From Pochonia chlamydosporia 170 (taxonomy: Eukaryota; Ascomycota; Sordariomycetes; Hypocreales; Clavicipitaceae): 64,000 nucleotides of DNA. Under the pieces are notes generated by a model. It was not told the DNA's origin. It ran no database searches and saw nothing but the letters and a program-made list of their open reading frames with translations. This document shows positions 47,167 to 60,450 of the stretch, in pieces; the first letter of the stretch is position 1, and each line of letters begins with the position of its first letter. The translations under genes were made by a program, and so were the position numbers. The DNA is taken from the NCBI RefSeq assembly GCF_001653235.2, contig NC_035794.1:186001-250000 (forward strand), written 5' to 3'.

Positions 47167-48774
47167 ACCCCTACGCTCTTTCCGTTAGACCAAAAGCTGA
47201 TAATAATAGTAATAATAATAATAATAATAATAACGAGAAGCTAAGTTGTCCTGGCAATGTAGGGGATGTTGAGATACAAGACCAGCTACAGTTTTTATAC
47301 GAGCAGAAGGAGACAATTGCAAGGCCGCGCTTGATAGCTATCTACCACGTTTGCTCACAGAAGGCTGAATCATTTCCATCCCAGATGGGTACTGATTAAC
47401 TCATACCAAATGACACGTCATAGAGGGATGTGCCATCTCAGTTAGTTGTTGGCCAACTGCATGAAGTGTAAGAGCCAACTGCATAAAGGATTCCAATTAG
47501 CATCTTGTGTGCTAAAGAACGCAATACGAACCAACGTCCAACTCGCCAATCAACCATATCTTTCAGTAGTCTGAGACTTGTATTGCAAGCTGATCTACTC
47601 AGGATCGTAAATTGTGAAAGTCGAGCCCAGTTCCAGCGGAGATATTGAAGTCACATACGCTTGCCATGTTAGAGCCAATTGACAAAAGATGCTTCAATCG
47701 GACCAGTAACTGTCAGCACCTAATGCGATACCAAAAGCGTAGCTACAGTCAGCTGCCTCAGCTTCTGTAATTGCCCAATGAGCATCTGACACGACAAATA
47801 CCTGTCTTTCGATAACAGCAAGTGTGGAGGTAACAGACCCCCTGTTGAACGGCCCGGCCCGCGAACTGACTGGTCAAGGATTCCCCAGACTGCCGGATGG
47901 GCCAGATCTGGTGTAGTGCAGAGAGAGACAAATAGCTGCTCAATTTAACGTTTGGGTAAACCGCTCATAACTTGTTGTCGTTGGGCAGCCATGCAGTTTA
48001 GCCGTAGACAACAGGAAGCCTGTTAGCTACTAGGGGGCGTGTCAAAAGCGATCGGTGCCGCTTGCCCAAAGTTGGACAAAAGGGGGGGGTCTGGATGGTG
48101 GGCGGGCCGTATGAAGAGCGGGTAACGCAGGAAGATTCGGAATGGCATTTGAAGGAGACGGAGAAGAAACGCCTGGAGGACGTTGGGAAGTTCCTGAAGG
48201 ACCTCCAAGAAGCAGTAGAGACTGCTGAGTCTGGAAAGCAAACCATTTAGTCAGAGCATCCAAATCCGCAAGTTCCTCGGGGTCCCATTAGAACAGCCGA
48301 TCACACTCGCAGCCATCACTCATGACCGCTTTCAGGTATTCCATTAACTTTGATGCCCAATCAAATGGGCATCTCGCCAAGATGGACGGGATATTCACAA
48401 CTGCCTCCCTTGGAGTCGGAGACCTAACCCAGGGCAGACGGACTCGCGGCACTGTGATTGGCCCTTTCACCGAGCCAAGTGAAAGGTATCAAGAGTGATT
48501 ATCGTACTATTGTACGTGCTGAGCTAGTTACCATTTACCTGCTCTGGGATCAAATGGTGAATGGAGCGCAACGTTGCTTCAAGCATAATTATTCCCGGAA
48601 CTGGTGACTATTCAGATTCACATGATTAGAGAAGAGGCAGGTAAGGCCGCAGCAGCCGCCTGCATTTGACAAGGTGCATTTGACAAGAAAGACCTTTCAA
48701 GCAGAGCAACTATTATAATATTACGCTGTACTTTAAAACGTCACTCCTATTATTAAAGCAATCGGCCACGCTAA
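47167..48774. other. no certain gene; TAA microsatellite
   Basis: A (TAATAA)n run lies at about 47203-47232. The frame 48062-48250 (+) has a Glu/Lys-rich, coiled-coil-like stretch (HLKETEKKRLEDVGKFLKDL) and may be the remnant of a gene, but no family is recognisable. Composition becomes AT-rich from about 48720. Confidence 0.4.
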
Positions 48775-50156
48775 CTAGCTTTAGAGAGAGCATCTCTAGC
48801 ATCTTGCTTTACTAAGGCTGGCAGCATATTTCACGTAGATTTTTTAGTCAACTTAAAGCTCTTCCTATACTGCTTCTTAAATTTAGAATGCCGCTTATTT
48901 CCCGCTTTACTAGCTAATACTATTAAAGTCTTACCTACTAGAGCTAACTTGTTTTTACCAGCCTAAATATTAATGCTCACTATATCCTTTAATATTTATT
49001 GCACTATCTTTGTTGTCTATGTGCTCTCTAACCTGCCTTGTCCTCTACCTAAGCCCTTAATTTATACCGTAAAGGGTCTTCCCGTCAGTTAAGACTATAA
49101 ATTACACTATATTGCCTATTGTGTGATTCTTAATTACGCTTATAGTCTTATTAAAATAGTTACCTGCCAATAATAGGATATCTATTAATTTGCGTGTAGA
49201 TTCCCACTCTTCTCTTAATCTCACAATATTAACTTTATCCTCTAGTAATAAAGTTAAAGCGCTTATTTTCTGTGTTAATTAAGTAAATAGGTCTTTTTTG
49301 TAGTTTCTTAGCCTTATAGTTATGCGTGTAAGGCTATACTTATACTCTTCTAGGCCCTTATTAGTTATATTTTCTAGTATAGAAGGGGAAGCTATACAGC
49401 TATTAGAACTAGCAGTCTAGCTTGTCTTAAGTTAGATCTAACTAATATATTTAGAGAGCTAAGTATATATTTCTAGACTTTTCTCTATGCTTAGTTTCTC
49501 TTCCTTAATTTACACCACATTAGATACATCTAATATTAACTCTACTACTACTTTTCTAAGCATTATATTAAGCTTCTTATTAATCCTCTTAAGTTAATCT
49601 TCTAAGTCTACTCTAGTAGTATTAAGGAGATTAGTATAGCTCTTAATACTATTTGCTATTATAATAGATTTATAACTGCTTAGTCTAATTAGAGATAGCA
49701 TTAGAATAACTTATAGATAAGAATTATAAAAAATACTTATAAAGTTATATCTATTAGAGCAACTATAATAGTTATCTTGTAACTTGCAAGCAATTATCTA
49801 AAACTATCCACATTATCTCCCATATATTTTAGCCGCGCCTAATCTTAAAAACTAGCCTAAGACCCGCTAGATCTTACTAAATATTTTTGTATTTCTTAGT
49901 TAAACTTATCGCATGCTTTCCCATATTACTTTAAAGGAATCTTAAGGGCAGAAAAGTCTAAGTTAGAAGTAGAACTAACAGTCGCAATAAGCAATTCTAA
50001 CACCCTACTAAGAGCGCCTGCCTCCTCTGTGAGATCTTACACACGCTACTAATATAACTAATAGCTATTAATTGTCTGGTAAAGCGCAACACTAGATTAG
50101 AGTGTAATAGTACCTATGCCTGCTATCCTAGAGGCCACGCTAATTACTTTTGCCAT
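48775..50156 (-). pseudogene. RIP-mutated host gene, fungal STAND/NLR-type N-terminal domain protein
   Basis: From the ATG at 50156 one minus-strand frame can be followed through many TAA/TAG. It reads MAKVISVASRIAGIGTITL, then VALYQTINSY, LTEEAGALSRVLELLIATV and LDFSALKIPL. After further stops come YGKACDKF, LKYMGDNVDSFR and LLASYK. This is the N-terminal helical domain found in fungal STAND/NLR proteins and in many short proteins with only this domain (MADP...GLAL...LY..I.SY; C..F...L). The later part reads LREEWESTRKLIDIL, then TISVIKNHTIGN, also family-like. Stops sit where Gln codons are usual, consistent with C to T change at CpA. No transposon feature is present. Since RIP acts on duplicated DNA, a second copy existed. 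The gene is dead. Confidence 0.65.
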
Positions 50157-50310
50157 ATTAATAACTTATTACTATTTTCTCCAGAGAATACCCTAACAAG
50201 AAAGCAAGAACTAGGTGATACGGATGAGTGTAACTCGAGGTTTGCAGGCTGAGTTGGCGCCTTTAAATAGCACCCTGCCCCTTAAGCATGGTAATTCGGG
50301 AAACATATTT
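50157..50310. other. spacer with promoter remnant
   Basis: Less mutated DNA between the degraded STAND-like gene and the solo LTR. It would have been the promoter of the former. Confidence 0.3.
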
Positions 50311-50772
50311 TGTTAGCCCAAAACAAACACACCTAAGAGCTTAGAGTGGCCCGCGTAATACCGCACTTACACGCAGCTTATTAGCAATTTACTCTAGATT
50401 ATTACTTCCCTTTAGTCTAAATAGTTAGAATTCTTCTAATTAACTAGATCAAATAGTATTTAATCTTTAATTGCTTTAGTCTTTCTAGAAGACTTTAGTA
50501 ATATTATTTAGTAGTATACCTTTATAAGGTATAACCTATAGTAAAGAAAGGTACTCTTAGTTAATAAGAGTTTTAGTAAATAAGTATTAGATATACTAAG
50601 TAAATAGCTCTAGTTAAGAGAATTGCGGTTAAGTCTATTAATTTTTTTTTCTAGCTAAAGGGGGAAGAACCTCCCTTTTATCTGTGTGCTAGCTACTAGA
50701 TTAAATAAAAACACTAAGTTCCTTCTTTCTATCCCCTTGTTAGGCCCCCAAGTGTGAGCAATTCTGCCCACA
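50311..50772. repeat. solo LTR, short form (462 bp)
   Basis: Same LTR family as 17893, 22824 and 34745, TGTTAGCCC to CTGCCCACA, but with only one of the two 145-bp internal units. Flanks are tattt and taata, so no exact target duplication. It lies just beyond the C-terminal end of the DUF3435 relic. Confidence 0.8.
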
Positions 50773-51759
50773 TAATACTAATTATTTAGTTATAAGGTCT
50801 ATAGGCTATTATTTGCTTATTAAGTGACTAATACTATAGGCCTATATAATTAAGGCTTACTGTGGTTTTTATCGCCAGAGAATAGCCTATATATCTGCGC
50901 TAATTTCTCAGCTTAAGTAGTAACGCTAGAATAGTATTAAGTTTGTATAACCTATAGCAAGATTTTACAGCGCCTTGCTTATATTAGCTATAGCTAGAGT
51001 AAGTTTAAAGCACTTAATAAGAGATTAGTTAGGATATACTACTCTAGTTAAATTTATTTACTGCGTTATAGCGCAAACTATAGAGAATAGTAGGATATTC
51101 TAACCCTAAGACTTTGCTAACTCTTCTAATCTACTGTGTAACTATCTAGTAGGAGATAGGCTTATCCTAAGATAACTTAAAGCTAGTTAGGGTTTTTATA
51201 GCCTAATAAAATATATATGTCTCTTTTAATTTGTCCTTTAATAGTAGAGGTAACTCTAGCTCTTATAGGTAAATATTAAGGTTAGCTAGCTGTACAGGAG
51301 AGGTAAGAGTTATAGCACAGAACGCATAATAGCAAAATAAAATACTAAGTAAAAAGACATATAAGCTAAGTAGCAAGAAAGGATTATATAAGTTCTTAGG
51401 GACTAGGTAAGTTTTTCTACGGTATATTAATAAGCTATTTCTAAAAAGGATAAAAAGTAAGGTTATTGCCTTCTTATGCGTTTTTAACCCTAAGATATAT
51501 CTTTATAAAGGCTAGTATAAACCTAATTAGAATATTATGTGGCCTACCTTCTAGGTCTCTTGCTAGCACAAGCTAGATATCTCTAAACCGCATACGCAAA
51601 ATAGATATAGAGCGTGCTCTTATAGGTGTAAGGAGGAGGAGAAATAGAATAGCAAGAATACGTAGCTCTTTTAGCTTAAATAACTTCTTAGTTATGCTTA
51701 TTACTATCTTAATTTGCTTCTTAAGGTCTTTAATATTATATAATAATTTATATAATGTA

Positions 51760-51797
51760 CTCCACAAGCAAGCTAGACACACAAGCAAGCTAGACAC
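51760..51797 (+). repeat. left terminal inverted repeat with internal 17-bp duplication
   Basis: The unit ACAAGCAAGCTAGACAC occurs at 51764-51780 and again at 51781-51797. The right terminus (60159-60195) has the same double structure in inverted form. Doubled subterminal units are typical transposase-binding sites. Confidence 0.85.
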
Positions 51798-53104
51798 CTT
51801 ACTAGATTAATAGACCTTTCCTTCTTTAATATTATATTTCTCCACTAAATATTATAGATTTATTAAGTAAAGAGAGCTAAATAGTCTTAGCTATTAAAGC
51901 TATTTAGAATACTTCTAAACTAAGCATTTAAGCTATAGTAAAGATCTATATAGTACTCTATAGTATATTAAGTACTTATATTAAGAGAATTAACTTATAA
52001 TATAATATTATACCTAATTCTTAAAAACTTATAAATCTAGAGGAATTAATAATTATTAGATATATTCTTAACCTAGACTTAAGATTATTTTCTTTCTAGC
52101 TTAATAGTATATAAGATATAATAAATTACTTACTTGCTAATTATAATATGCTTTCTATAGAAGTTAACTAGGCTTTAAACTTTATTAAGCGCTAATTATA
52201 GCTATCTATATATTTTATATATTAATATAACTATTAGAGAGCCTTATATAAAGATCTAAAGATAATTAAACCTTAGTTTAAGCTTATATATAATATAGTT
52301 ATAAAATATAGCATATAAGATAAGGATTTTTATAACTTTAATAAGACTAGCTTTATAATAGGTATAATCTTAACTATAATAGTAATTATAAGCTTAGATA
52401 AATATAGTAAGCTAAGTTTAGCTTAACTAGGTAATAGAAAATAGGTTTTAGTACTCTAATCTATTAATTCCTAAGGTAAAGCTATCCTACTATTTATTAT
52501 AGCTATAGGGTAATATTACCTTAGAAACTAGTATAAAGATAGCATGCTACTAAAGAATTAGATTATCTCTATAACTTATAATAGCTAGACTATAAATAAG
52601 AAAGCTATAGATTAGATCTAGTACTTTAAAAAGTATATTAAACCTAAAAGTTATAGTATATATTAACTTCTTATCCTAGATAGATATAAAAGTTACTACT
52701 TAACTAAATTTAAAGTCTTCTATAAAGACTATAAGATTATTATGCTTTATATGCTATCTTATTTATCCTATATTCTTTAGCTATTAGATATTAGCTATTT
52801 TAGGCTACTAAAGAAGGCATATAGTAAAGAAATTAAAGGACTTATAAGAGTATATATTATATATATTATATAAGCTAACTTCTTTCCTATATTTTATACT
52901 GCCTTTAAAGCTATAATAACTAAAGAAAATATCTAAGAAGCTTTTAGAGGTATAGAACTTATTCTATTTAATCTAAATAATATCTTATTATATCTAAATA
53001 TAAAGCTATAAACTCTAATACTAATTAAAGAGGCACCTAAGCTACTAAATCTATAGGTTTTAAAGACCCTAAATAATCTAACTAAGGTAACTTTATAGAC
53101 TAAC

Positions 53105-53284
53105 TGTAAGGTGCGCGAGCGCATAGACCCCGCTTTACTACCACTTACGTGTTAACACATAATTGCTGCTATTTAGCTAGCACCTTATACATCTAGATGT
53201 ACAAGAGTAAGCTTAAGTCTTAAATATAATATACCCTATTGCTGCTACCTAGCTTTATCTACTACTATTATAGTGCTTATTATA
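53105..53284 (+). repeat. 5' LTR of nested chromovirus
   Basis: 180 bp, TGTAAGGTGC to ttata (mutated TTACA). Confidence 0.9.
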
Positions 53285-56200
53285 ATTCTTAAGCTTCCTT
53301 TTAAGCTACCTAGAAGCAATATAGGGACTAAAAGCACGCAAAATACTCCTATACCTATAGCAAGCACCTAAATAGCCTTAAGTATAGAAAATACTATAAC
53401 CTCCTACTAAGAGATAGTAGTTCCCCTCCTAATTAAGGCGGAGCAGGCAGCTATTTGCGCGTAAATTATATAGCTAGAGAAACTATAGAAATTATAAGAA
53501 TAGGAGAACTAATTGCTCTAACTTATAAATTGCATAGGCAGCCGCTTATCTAGCGATACTATGATAAGGCATTAGTAAGACTCCTAGGACTTCTTAGGTA
53601 GTAGTAGCTAGAAGATTAAGGTTAAGAATATTATAGCTCTCTCTTACCTAACTAACCTGTAAAAGCATAAGATCTAGATAAATAACCTAACCTATACCTT
53701 TAATAGGGCAAAATATAAGTACTATTATAACTATTAAAAGATCCTCTTTGCTCTTAACTATATAACCTCTACATGTAGGGCAAGATAGGACTAATATCTT
53801 AATAATAAACCGGATAATAAGCGGGGGGAGATTAAAGATAACTAGGATAAATTCTAGGCTTAAATACTTACCCTGCTAAAGGACGCTATAAATAGGGAAG
53901 CCTAGATAGCAATATAGCTTAAAAAGGCCTAATAGCTTAGCAGGCAAAGCCCTATAGACTTTAGCATCTATCTTAATTTACTAGAGAAATACCTAGAAAG
54001 ACCTAGCAAAAAGGCCTAGGCGCTTACCTTCTTTGTAAAGCTATACTCTAAGCTATAAGACTATATTAACCTATACGCCTTAATAACTAGCCTAGCCTAA
54101 GAAGAGGTTATATAACTAGCCTAGTAATTCTAGGAAGTAATACTAGGGAAGAATAAGCAAAAATAAGAGAAAGCCCCTAGTAGGGAAGGGAGCTATAAGG
54201 CTAGTAAGTACTAACCTAGTAACTTGCTAGGAAATTGCTCCTTCTTCCCCTTTATACTGCTACTAAAATACTAGCCTTCTAGCCTAAATAATATTAGGCC
54301 TCCCTAAAAACCTTAGTGCTATAACTATAGAAGTAAGAGATACTTACGCTTAGCCTGTAATAAGCTACTAAAAGACTTGCAAAACGCTCTAGGAAATAGC
54401 TAGCAGCAGAAGTAGTTACTCTTGCTTTTACTACCTAAAAGAAAGTACCTATAGGGTGCTACTTTAAGAGCAAGGTAATTATATATAGCTAAAAAGCTAT
54501 TAATATATATATAAATCTTAATAGCTATACTGCTATAGACCTTATAAGCATCTAATTTATAAAAGAATACTAACTCCCTAAGGTAACTATAATTGCTCCT
54601 ATTATACACATAATTAGTAATCTTATAGTTCCCTAGTATAGTGTGTATAAAGTCCCTCTTACTGTAATAGACTTATAGGGCTAGGAGAAGTAGTTCTCTA
54701 TACTATATATTGCTGTTAATAGAGACCTAAATCCCTAGGAAAGTCCCCTACTAATTAGGATGTATATACTAGCTACTTATAGGATATACCTATCTATATA
54801 TAGCTAAGAATAGTAGTATAAGACTTATAGAGACCGTTTTAAGCTACTTAATGCCTAGCAATTTGCTAGGAAAGCTTAAGATATAGCTTTTATATACTCT
54901 ATATCTATAATCCTAAGCAAGGATTTATTACCTATAGAGGATAAAAACCTAGCAAAAGGACTAGAAAATCTAGGGGATATCCTAGTAGAGCTAAGAGCAT
55001 TTACGGACGTGTTTATAGATATACAAGTAAGTATTCTGCCCTCTTATAAGGAATCTAATTATAGTATTAACCTAATATCTAGTATAATGCTACTATATAG
55101 TCCTATCTACCCTCTCTCTTAGGGGAGAGCTAATAGAATTTATAGTAATACCTTAAGAATAACCTAGCAAAGGGATAGATAAGACTATCTAAGAGCCTAG
55201 TAGGAGCCCTAATCCTATTTATGCTAAAGAAAGATAGAACGCTCTAACTATATGTTAACTATAGGGAACTTAATAAGATAACAGAAAAGAATTACTATAT
55301 ATTACCCCTAATTTTAGAGATCCTAGATAGGTGCTAAGGAGCTAAATTCTTCTCTAAGATTAATATTAAAGATGCCTACTATTAAATCTATATTAAGGAA
55401 GGGGATAAGTAGAAGACTGCTTTTAGGACTTACTATAGCTATTATAAATATCTAGTAATACCCTTTAGGTTAACTAATACCCTAGCTACCTTCTAAAGCT
55501 ATATCTACTAGGCTCTAAGAGAGCTAATTAATACTATTTATATAGTATATCTAGATAATATTCTTATCTTTTCTAAGACTAAGAAAGATTATACTAAATA
55601 TATATAATAAGTACTAGAGAGAATAAGAGCAGTAGAGTTATTTGCTAAACCCTTAAAATACTCCTTCTACTAGGACTTAGTAGAGTTTCTAGGGTTTATC
55701 CTCTTAATTAATAGGATATCTATAGACTCTTAGCAAGTTAATACTATCCTATAATAGAAGGAGCCTACTACTTATTAAGAGGTATAGGTCTTCCTAGGAT
55801 TCTATAACTTTTATAGGCGGTTTATATAGGGATACTCTAGTATTATAGTACTATTAAATGCTCTTATAAAGGGTAGCTAATAGGGGACTAAGCTAGGGCC
55901 TATTATACTAGAAAGTAAGAAGAAATAGGCATTTACTTGCCTAAAGGCTGCCTTTAAGGAGGCACCTCTCCTCTAATATTATAATCTAGAACTTCCTATA
56001 CATATAGAAATAGATGCCTCTAATTTCGCTATAGTAGGCATCCTCTTATAGCTAGATATTTAGGGGTAATATCACCTAATAGCCTTCTAGTCTTAGAAAT
56101 TTACAGACATAGAAAGGAACTATAGGACACTAGACTAAGAACTACTTGCTATAGTAGAGTTATTTAAGCACTAGCAATATTATATTAAAGGGGTAGCTAA

Positions 56201-59200
56201 CCTAGTTAAGGTTCTATTAGACTACTAGAACCTTTAGACTTTTATACGTTAGCTAAGATTAAATAGAAGATAAGCACGCTAGTATATATTCCTAATGCCT
56301 TTTAGTTTTACTATTAAATATTAGGCTAGGAAGTCTAACCCTACTAATAGGCTATCTAGAAGGCTAGATTATGCTAGCAAACCTATAATAAATAGGGAGC
56401 TATTACTAGACCTTAAGAGGAAAATAGCACCTACTTAGGTAGTAGAAACTATACTAATGCATTAAAGAAGATATAGCAAAATGCTAGGAGCTACTAGCTC
56501 TATCTTAGTTAAAGCTAGTAAAGAAGTCCTAGTGCTTACTACTTAGAGAAATATAGCTCTTATAGCTTATATAATAGCTAAAGATATAGTAATTATGCTC
56601 TAAATTAATAACTAAATTAGGGAGAAAGTAGGGTCTATATAGATAGTTATAGTAGAGAAGGTTTAATAAGCTCTTAGGCTATAACCTACCTATAATAATA
56701 AACTAGCTAGGCTACTAATAGAAATACTACTTAAGGCCTAAAAGGAAGATGCTAAACTATAAAGGCAGGCTAGTATAGATTCTATAGGGAATAGCAGGAG
56801 AAAGAGTAATACCTATACTTATACTATAAGTAGCCTAATATTATATAATAATAGAGCTATTATCCCATAGGAACCTAGCCTTAGGCAAGAGCTATTATAG
56901 CTATATTATAATAATCTACTAGTAGGTTACTTTAGAATAGAAAGAACTATTAACCTGCTATAGAGGTATTTCTATTAGCTTAGAATAAGAGCTAAAGTTA
57001 GGAACTATATTGCTAGCTATACTACCTATTAAGGGGTTATTACTAGATAGTATTGCCTATATAGATCCCTTAAATCCCTACTAATACCCTAGTAACTCTA
57101 GGTTAAAATCTTAATAGATTTTATCATAGGATTGCCTATAAGCTATTATAATAACTAAGAGGTTAATGCAATCCTAGTAATAATAGACTAATATACTAAG
57201 TATTCCCTCTTCCTACCTATATCTACTACTATTAACGCTATAAACCTTATAGAGCTATTCTATAAGAAAGTAGAACTTTACTTTAGAGCCCTAGAGGGGA
57301 TTATATTAGATAGAGAGCTAGTCTTTACTAGCAAGTTCTAGGGAGACCTCTACTATATATCTAAGATAAAATGCAAGCTATTAATAGCTTTTTACCTCTA
57401 AACTAATAGGCAGATAAAGCAAATAAACTAGATAATTAAGTATTATCTATAGTACTTTATAGGCAAAAACTAGGTTATCTAGCTACTATTACTACTATAA
57501 GTATAATATGCTTGTAATAATACTACTAGTAGTATAACTAGCTATATACCTTACTATGCCTTAATAGGTTATATACTAGAGTTTTGCCTTGCTCTTAAGG
57601 CTAAGAGCTATAGGGTAGAGGTGCCTAGCGCTAGGAACTATATTTAGAAACTCTAAGAAGTCTATAGAAGACTAAAGTAATACTAGTAAAAGGCTATAGA
57701 AATACAGGTAAAATACTATAATAAGTAGTACTAACCTCTTACTCTAAATAGAGGAAACTTAGTAGGGCTTACTATAAAGAACCTTTAGTTTAAGAAAGAG
57801 AAAAGAAAGCTAATTCCTTATTATATTAGCCTATTTTAGGTTCTTAAAGCTATTAGCAAATAAGCATACTAACTAGCTCTACCTAGCTAGTATAGCTGCC
57901 TCTATAATATATTCCCTATAAGCGCGTTAGAACCCTAGAAATACTAGTAAGAAATAGAAGAGAAGCTACTTTCTATGCCTAACTTAGATAATAATAATAA
58001 TAAGTATAAGGTAGAGGAGGTTAGAGATTAGAGAACCTCTTAAGAAGGTACTTTATACCTGGTAAAATAGAAGGGATAGCCTTTAGAATATAATTAGTAG
58101 GTGCCTGCTAAAGATATATATATGCCTCTTGCTATAGTAGCATATAGATAGGGAAAAGGCAGTAGAAAAGGCAGCAAAATATCATAATAATACTAGCTAA
58201 AGGAGATAGAAAAATCATAGAAAAGGCATTACGCTACTAAAACTCTATTTCTGTGAAACTACTACTATCTACCTAGCAAAAAATAAGTAAAAACCCTATT
58301 AAATCTAGGGGATAGGAATTAGAAAAGCTTCTAGAGTATCTAGGAAGTTAGCATTATACTTATTAGCAGTAATTACCTTCTTAATGCTATAAAAAAGACG
58401 GTAAATTGCTACTGCCTAGGGGCAGTATCTAGGGTCTAAGGGACACAAACATAACACCTAGGTAGCCTTCTAGGTATCTAGGGTACTGCTATAGGCCTTC
58501 TAGAAGGAAATTAGTAGGCAAAATTATAGCAAAATAAGAATAAAGAGCCTATATATACTAAGTTAAAATAAGAAGGAGAAACTATAGTAACTATAAGTTG
58601 CTATTAAGTAATAATATACTGCTTGTAAGTAGTAGTTATAAGCTAAATAGAGATATTAGCTAGCAATATATAGGCAATTATACTGGGTAACTATATACTA
58701 AATGCGCTTTAGCAAAACTAGTTAGCCTATAGGTAACCTAATAGGCAGTCTTAGCGTGATTAAAACTATAAGTAAGGTCTAGTAAAAGCTAGGCAAAATA
58801 GAGGCAAGTTATAAGCGTAAATACCTAAAACCTATTATTATCCTCTAGGTTATCTAATTGCTTCTTTTTAGGGACTATTGCTATAATTAAGCCGCATAAA
58901 AACTCTAGGAGCTAGAGGAAATCCTATATATCTCCTGCTATTCTAGCTATAAGCTATATATAAATATTAGTAAAGGAAAGGAGAAAGTATAGTAAAGATA
59001 TAGCAACTTACTGCTTTATAGGTATTAGCACGCGTAATATACTACTAGTATCTCTTACTTAGCTCTTTCTTAGAGTTAATCTTAGTATTAAATTAATAGC
59101 AAATCTCTAGCACTTTAGGAAAGCTTATCCCTCTAGCGCGGAATTTATTAATTATAGTTTACAGGTAGTATATATAGAAGTGCTTTTCTATGGTAATAAA

Positions 59201-59490
59201 AGTTATTTTAGCAGTAATTAGGTAGTAATTTGCTTGTGAAAATAAGTTTAAATAGTAATCTAGGGTAGGAAATAGTAATAGAAAAGATAGTATAGTAGGA
59301 AGGAAAGATAAGTAAAGAGTAGGCAAAGAGGTAGTAATATATATATAATATTAGTTACTATATAATAGTACCTTAGGTTATACACACTAATATTTTTATA
59401 ATAATAGATAGTTATATTAATATTATAAGGCAATTTATAACCTAATAGCTAGCAAACTAACTGTAAGGCTGTCTGGCAACTAGCTATAGT

Positions 59491-59499
59491 GGGGGGGGA
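59491..59499 (+). other. polypurine tract
   Basis: A run of G bases followed by GAT immediately upstream of the 3' LTR, the priming site for plus-strand DNA synthesis of LTR elements. Confidence 0.6.
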
Positions 59500-59503
59500 T
59501 AGT

Positions 59504-59683
59504 TATAAGGTGCGCAAGCGTATAGACCCTACTTTGCTATTACTCACGTGTTAACACATAATTGCTGCCATTTAGCTAGCACCTTGCACATCTAGATGTG
59601 CGAGGGTAAGCTTAAGTCTTAAATACAATGTACCCTATTGCTGCTACCTAGCTTTATCTACTACTATTATAGTGCTCGTTACA
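59504..59683 (+). repeat. 3' LTR of nested chromovirus
   Basis: 180 bp, TATAAGGTGC (mutated TGTAAGG) to CGTTACA, followed by target duplication CTAAC. It differs from the 5' LTR mainly by C/T and G/A changes. Confidence 0.9.
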
Positions 59684-60272
59684 CTAACTATATTAAAAGA
59701 TAAATTAATTACTATTAGGAAAGCTTACTAATATTAATTTTAACTACTATAGATTAGATTATAAAGGGAATATATAGAATTATATATTAGGTTATACTCT
59801 TAAAGGCTAAGGTTAACTAACTTTAGAAAGCTAATATACTACTAAGTAAGTAGTATAAAGCTAAAAAAATATAATTATACTAAGGCAGTAGTATAACTAT
59901 TTTTAAGGGATAAGCTCTTTAGGATTAGAATAATATAGAAGAGTAGATATAGCAAGAAGATTATAAAACTAGAGGTTAAAAGCCTTAGAATAAGATAAAG
60001 AAATAGTAATATAGTATATATAGTAATACTAGCTATAATATATAAACTTATTAGATTAATTTAGAAATATCTAATAAAGAGAATAATAGTAAGAATTAAT
60101 TAATTTCTTATATTATAGTTATGTTTTATTATACTCTTTATAAGAGGATAGGTTAGGCTGTCTAGCTTGCTTGTGTGTCTAGCTTGCTTGTGGAGTACAT
60201 TATTTCTTATTGCTTAAGCTATATTTTTTAGCAAGATCTTAGAGTACCTACTTAGTTAGCTGCTTACATTTG

Positions 60273-60450
60273 TGTAACAAGCACTATAATAGTAGTAGAT
60301 AAAGCTAGGTAGCAGTAATAGGGTATATTATATTTAAGACTAAAGCTTGCTTCTATATATATATATATATAGCGCTAGTAATATGCAGGCAAAGAGGCAG
60401 TAATATATAGTAGAGAGTAGGATATTACTTATGCGCGCGTGCACCTTACA
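60273..60450 (-). repeat. solo LTR of the chromovirus in the DUF3435 relic
   Basis: 178 bp, inverted relative to 53105-53284. TGTAACAAGC on the plus strand to GCACCTTACA. Exact 5-bp target duplication ATTTG at 60268-60272 and 60451-60455. It arose by insertion of a full element followed by LTR-LTR recombination. It contains a TA repeat at about 60356-60372. Confidence 0.92.

Larger units (their letters stand above)
53105..59683 (+). mobile_element. complete Ty3/gypsy chromovirus nested in the pogo element
   Basis: The element has identical 180-bp layouts at both ends and a 5-bp target duplication CTAAC (53100-53104 and 59684-59688). Removing it rejoins the pogo transposase frame exactly. The internal order on the plus strand starts with gag (53290-54400, ending in a zinc-knuckle-like CYN...K remnant near 54310). 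Protease comes next, then reverse transcriptase (about 55200-55620; LYVNYRELNKI, YLDNILIFS where YLDD is expected). RNase H (about 55960-56300) and integrase (about 56880-57600) follow. A chromodomain (about 58010-58110, KYKVEEVRD then LYLVKWKG) completes the order. Stops are everywhere. A G-run at 59491-59499 just before the 3' LTR is the polypurine tract. Confidence 0.9.
51760..60195 (+). mobile_element. pogo/Fot-type DNA transposon, split by an LTR element
   Basis: It has 37-bp perfect terminal inverted repeats (51760-51796 and 60159-60195), starting CTCCACAAGC, with TA target duplications at 51758-51759 and 60196-60197. Without the inserted retrotransposon it is about 1.85 kb, normal for Fot1-like elements. 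The transposase frame (about 51850-53104 and 59689-60110) shows a psq-type helix-turn-helix (ALEAI, KLSI, AIVKIY). A CENPB-type domain (PNS, KLINLEELIII) follows, then DDE_1 (TSFIIGIILTI; LLILDRYKSYY; IL then LLDISYFRLLKKAYS). All are broken by TAG/TAA. It is inserted in the DUF3435 relic. Confidence 0.9.

Noticed and set aside
51573..51797. Stand-alone 74-residue gene
   Set aside because: It is the DUF3435 relic running into the pogo terminal repeat.
52933..53124. Minus-strand 63-codon frame as a gene
   Set aside because: Antisense of the pogo transposase, crossing into the LTR.
54400..54609. Minus-strand 69-codon frame as a gene
   Set aside because: Antisense of the chromovirus gag/protease region.
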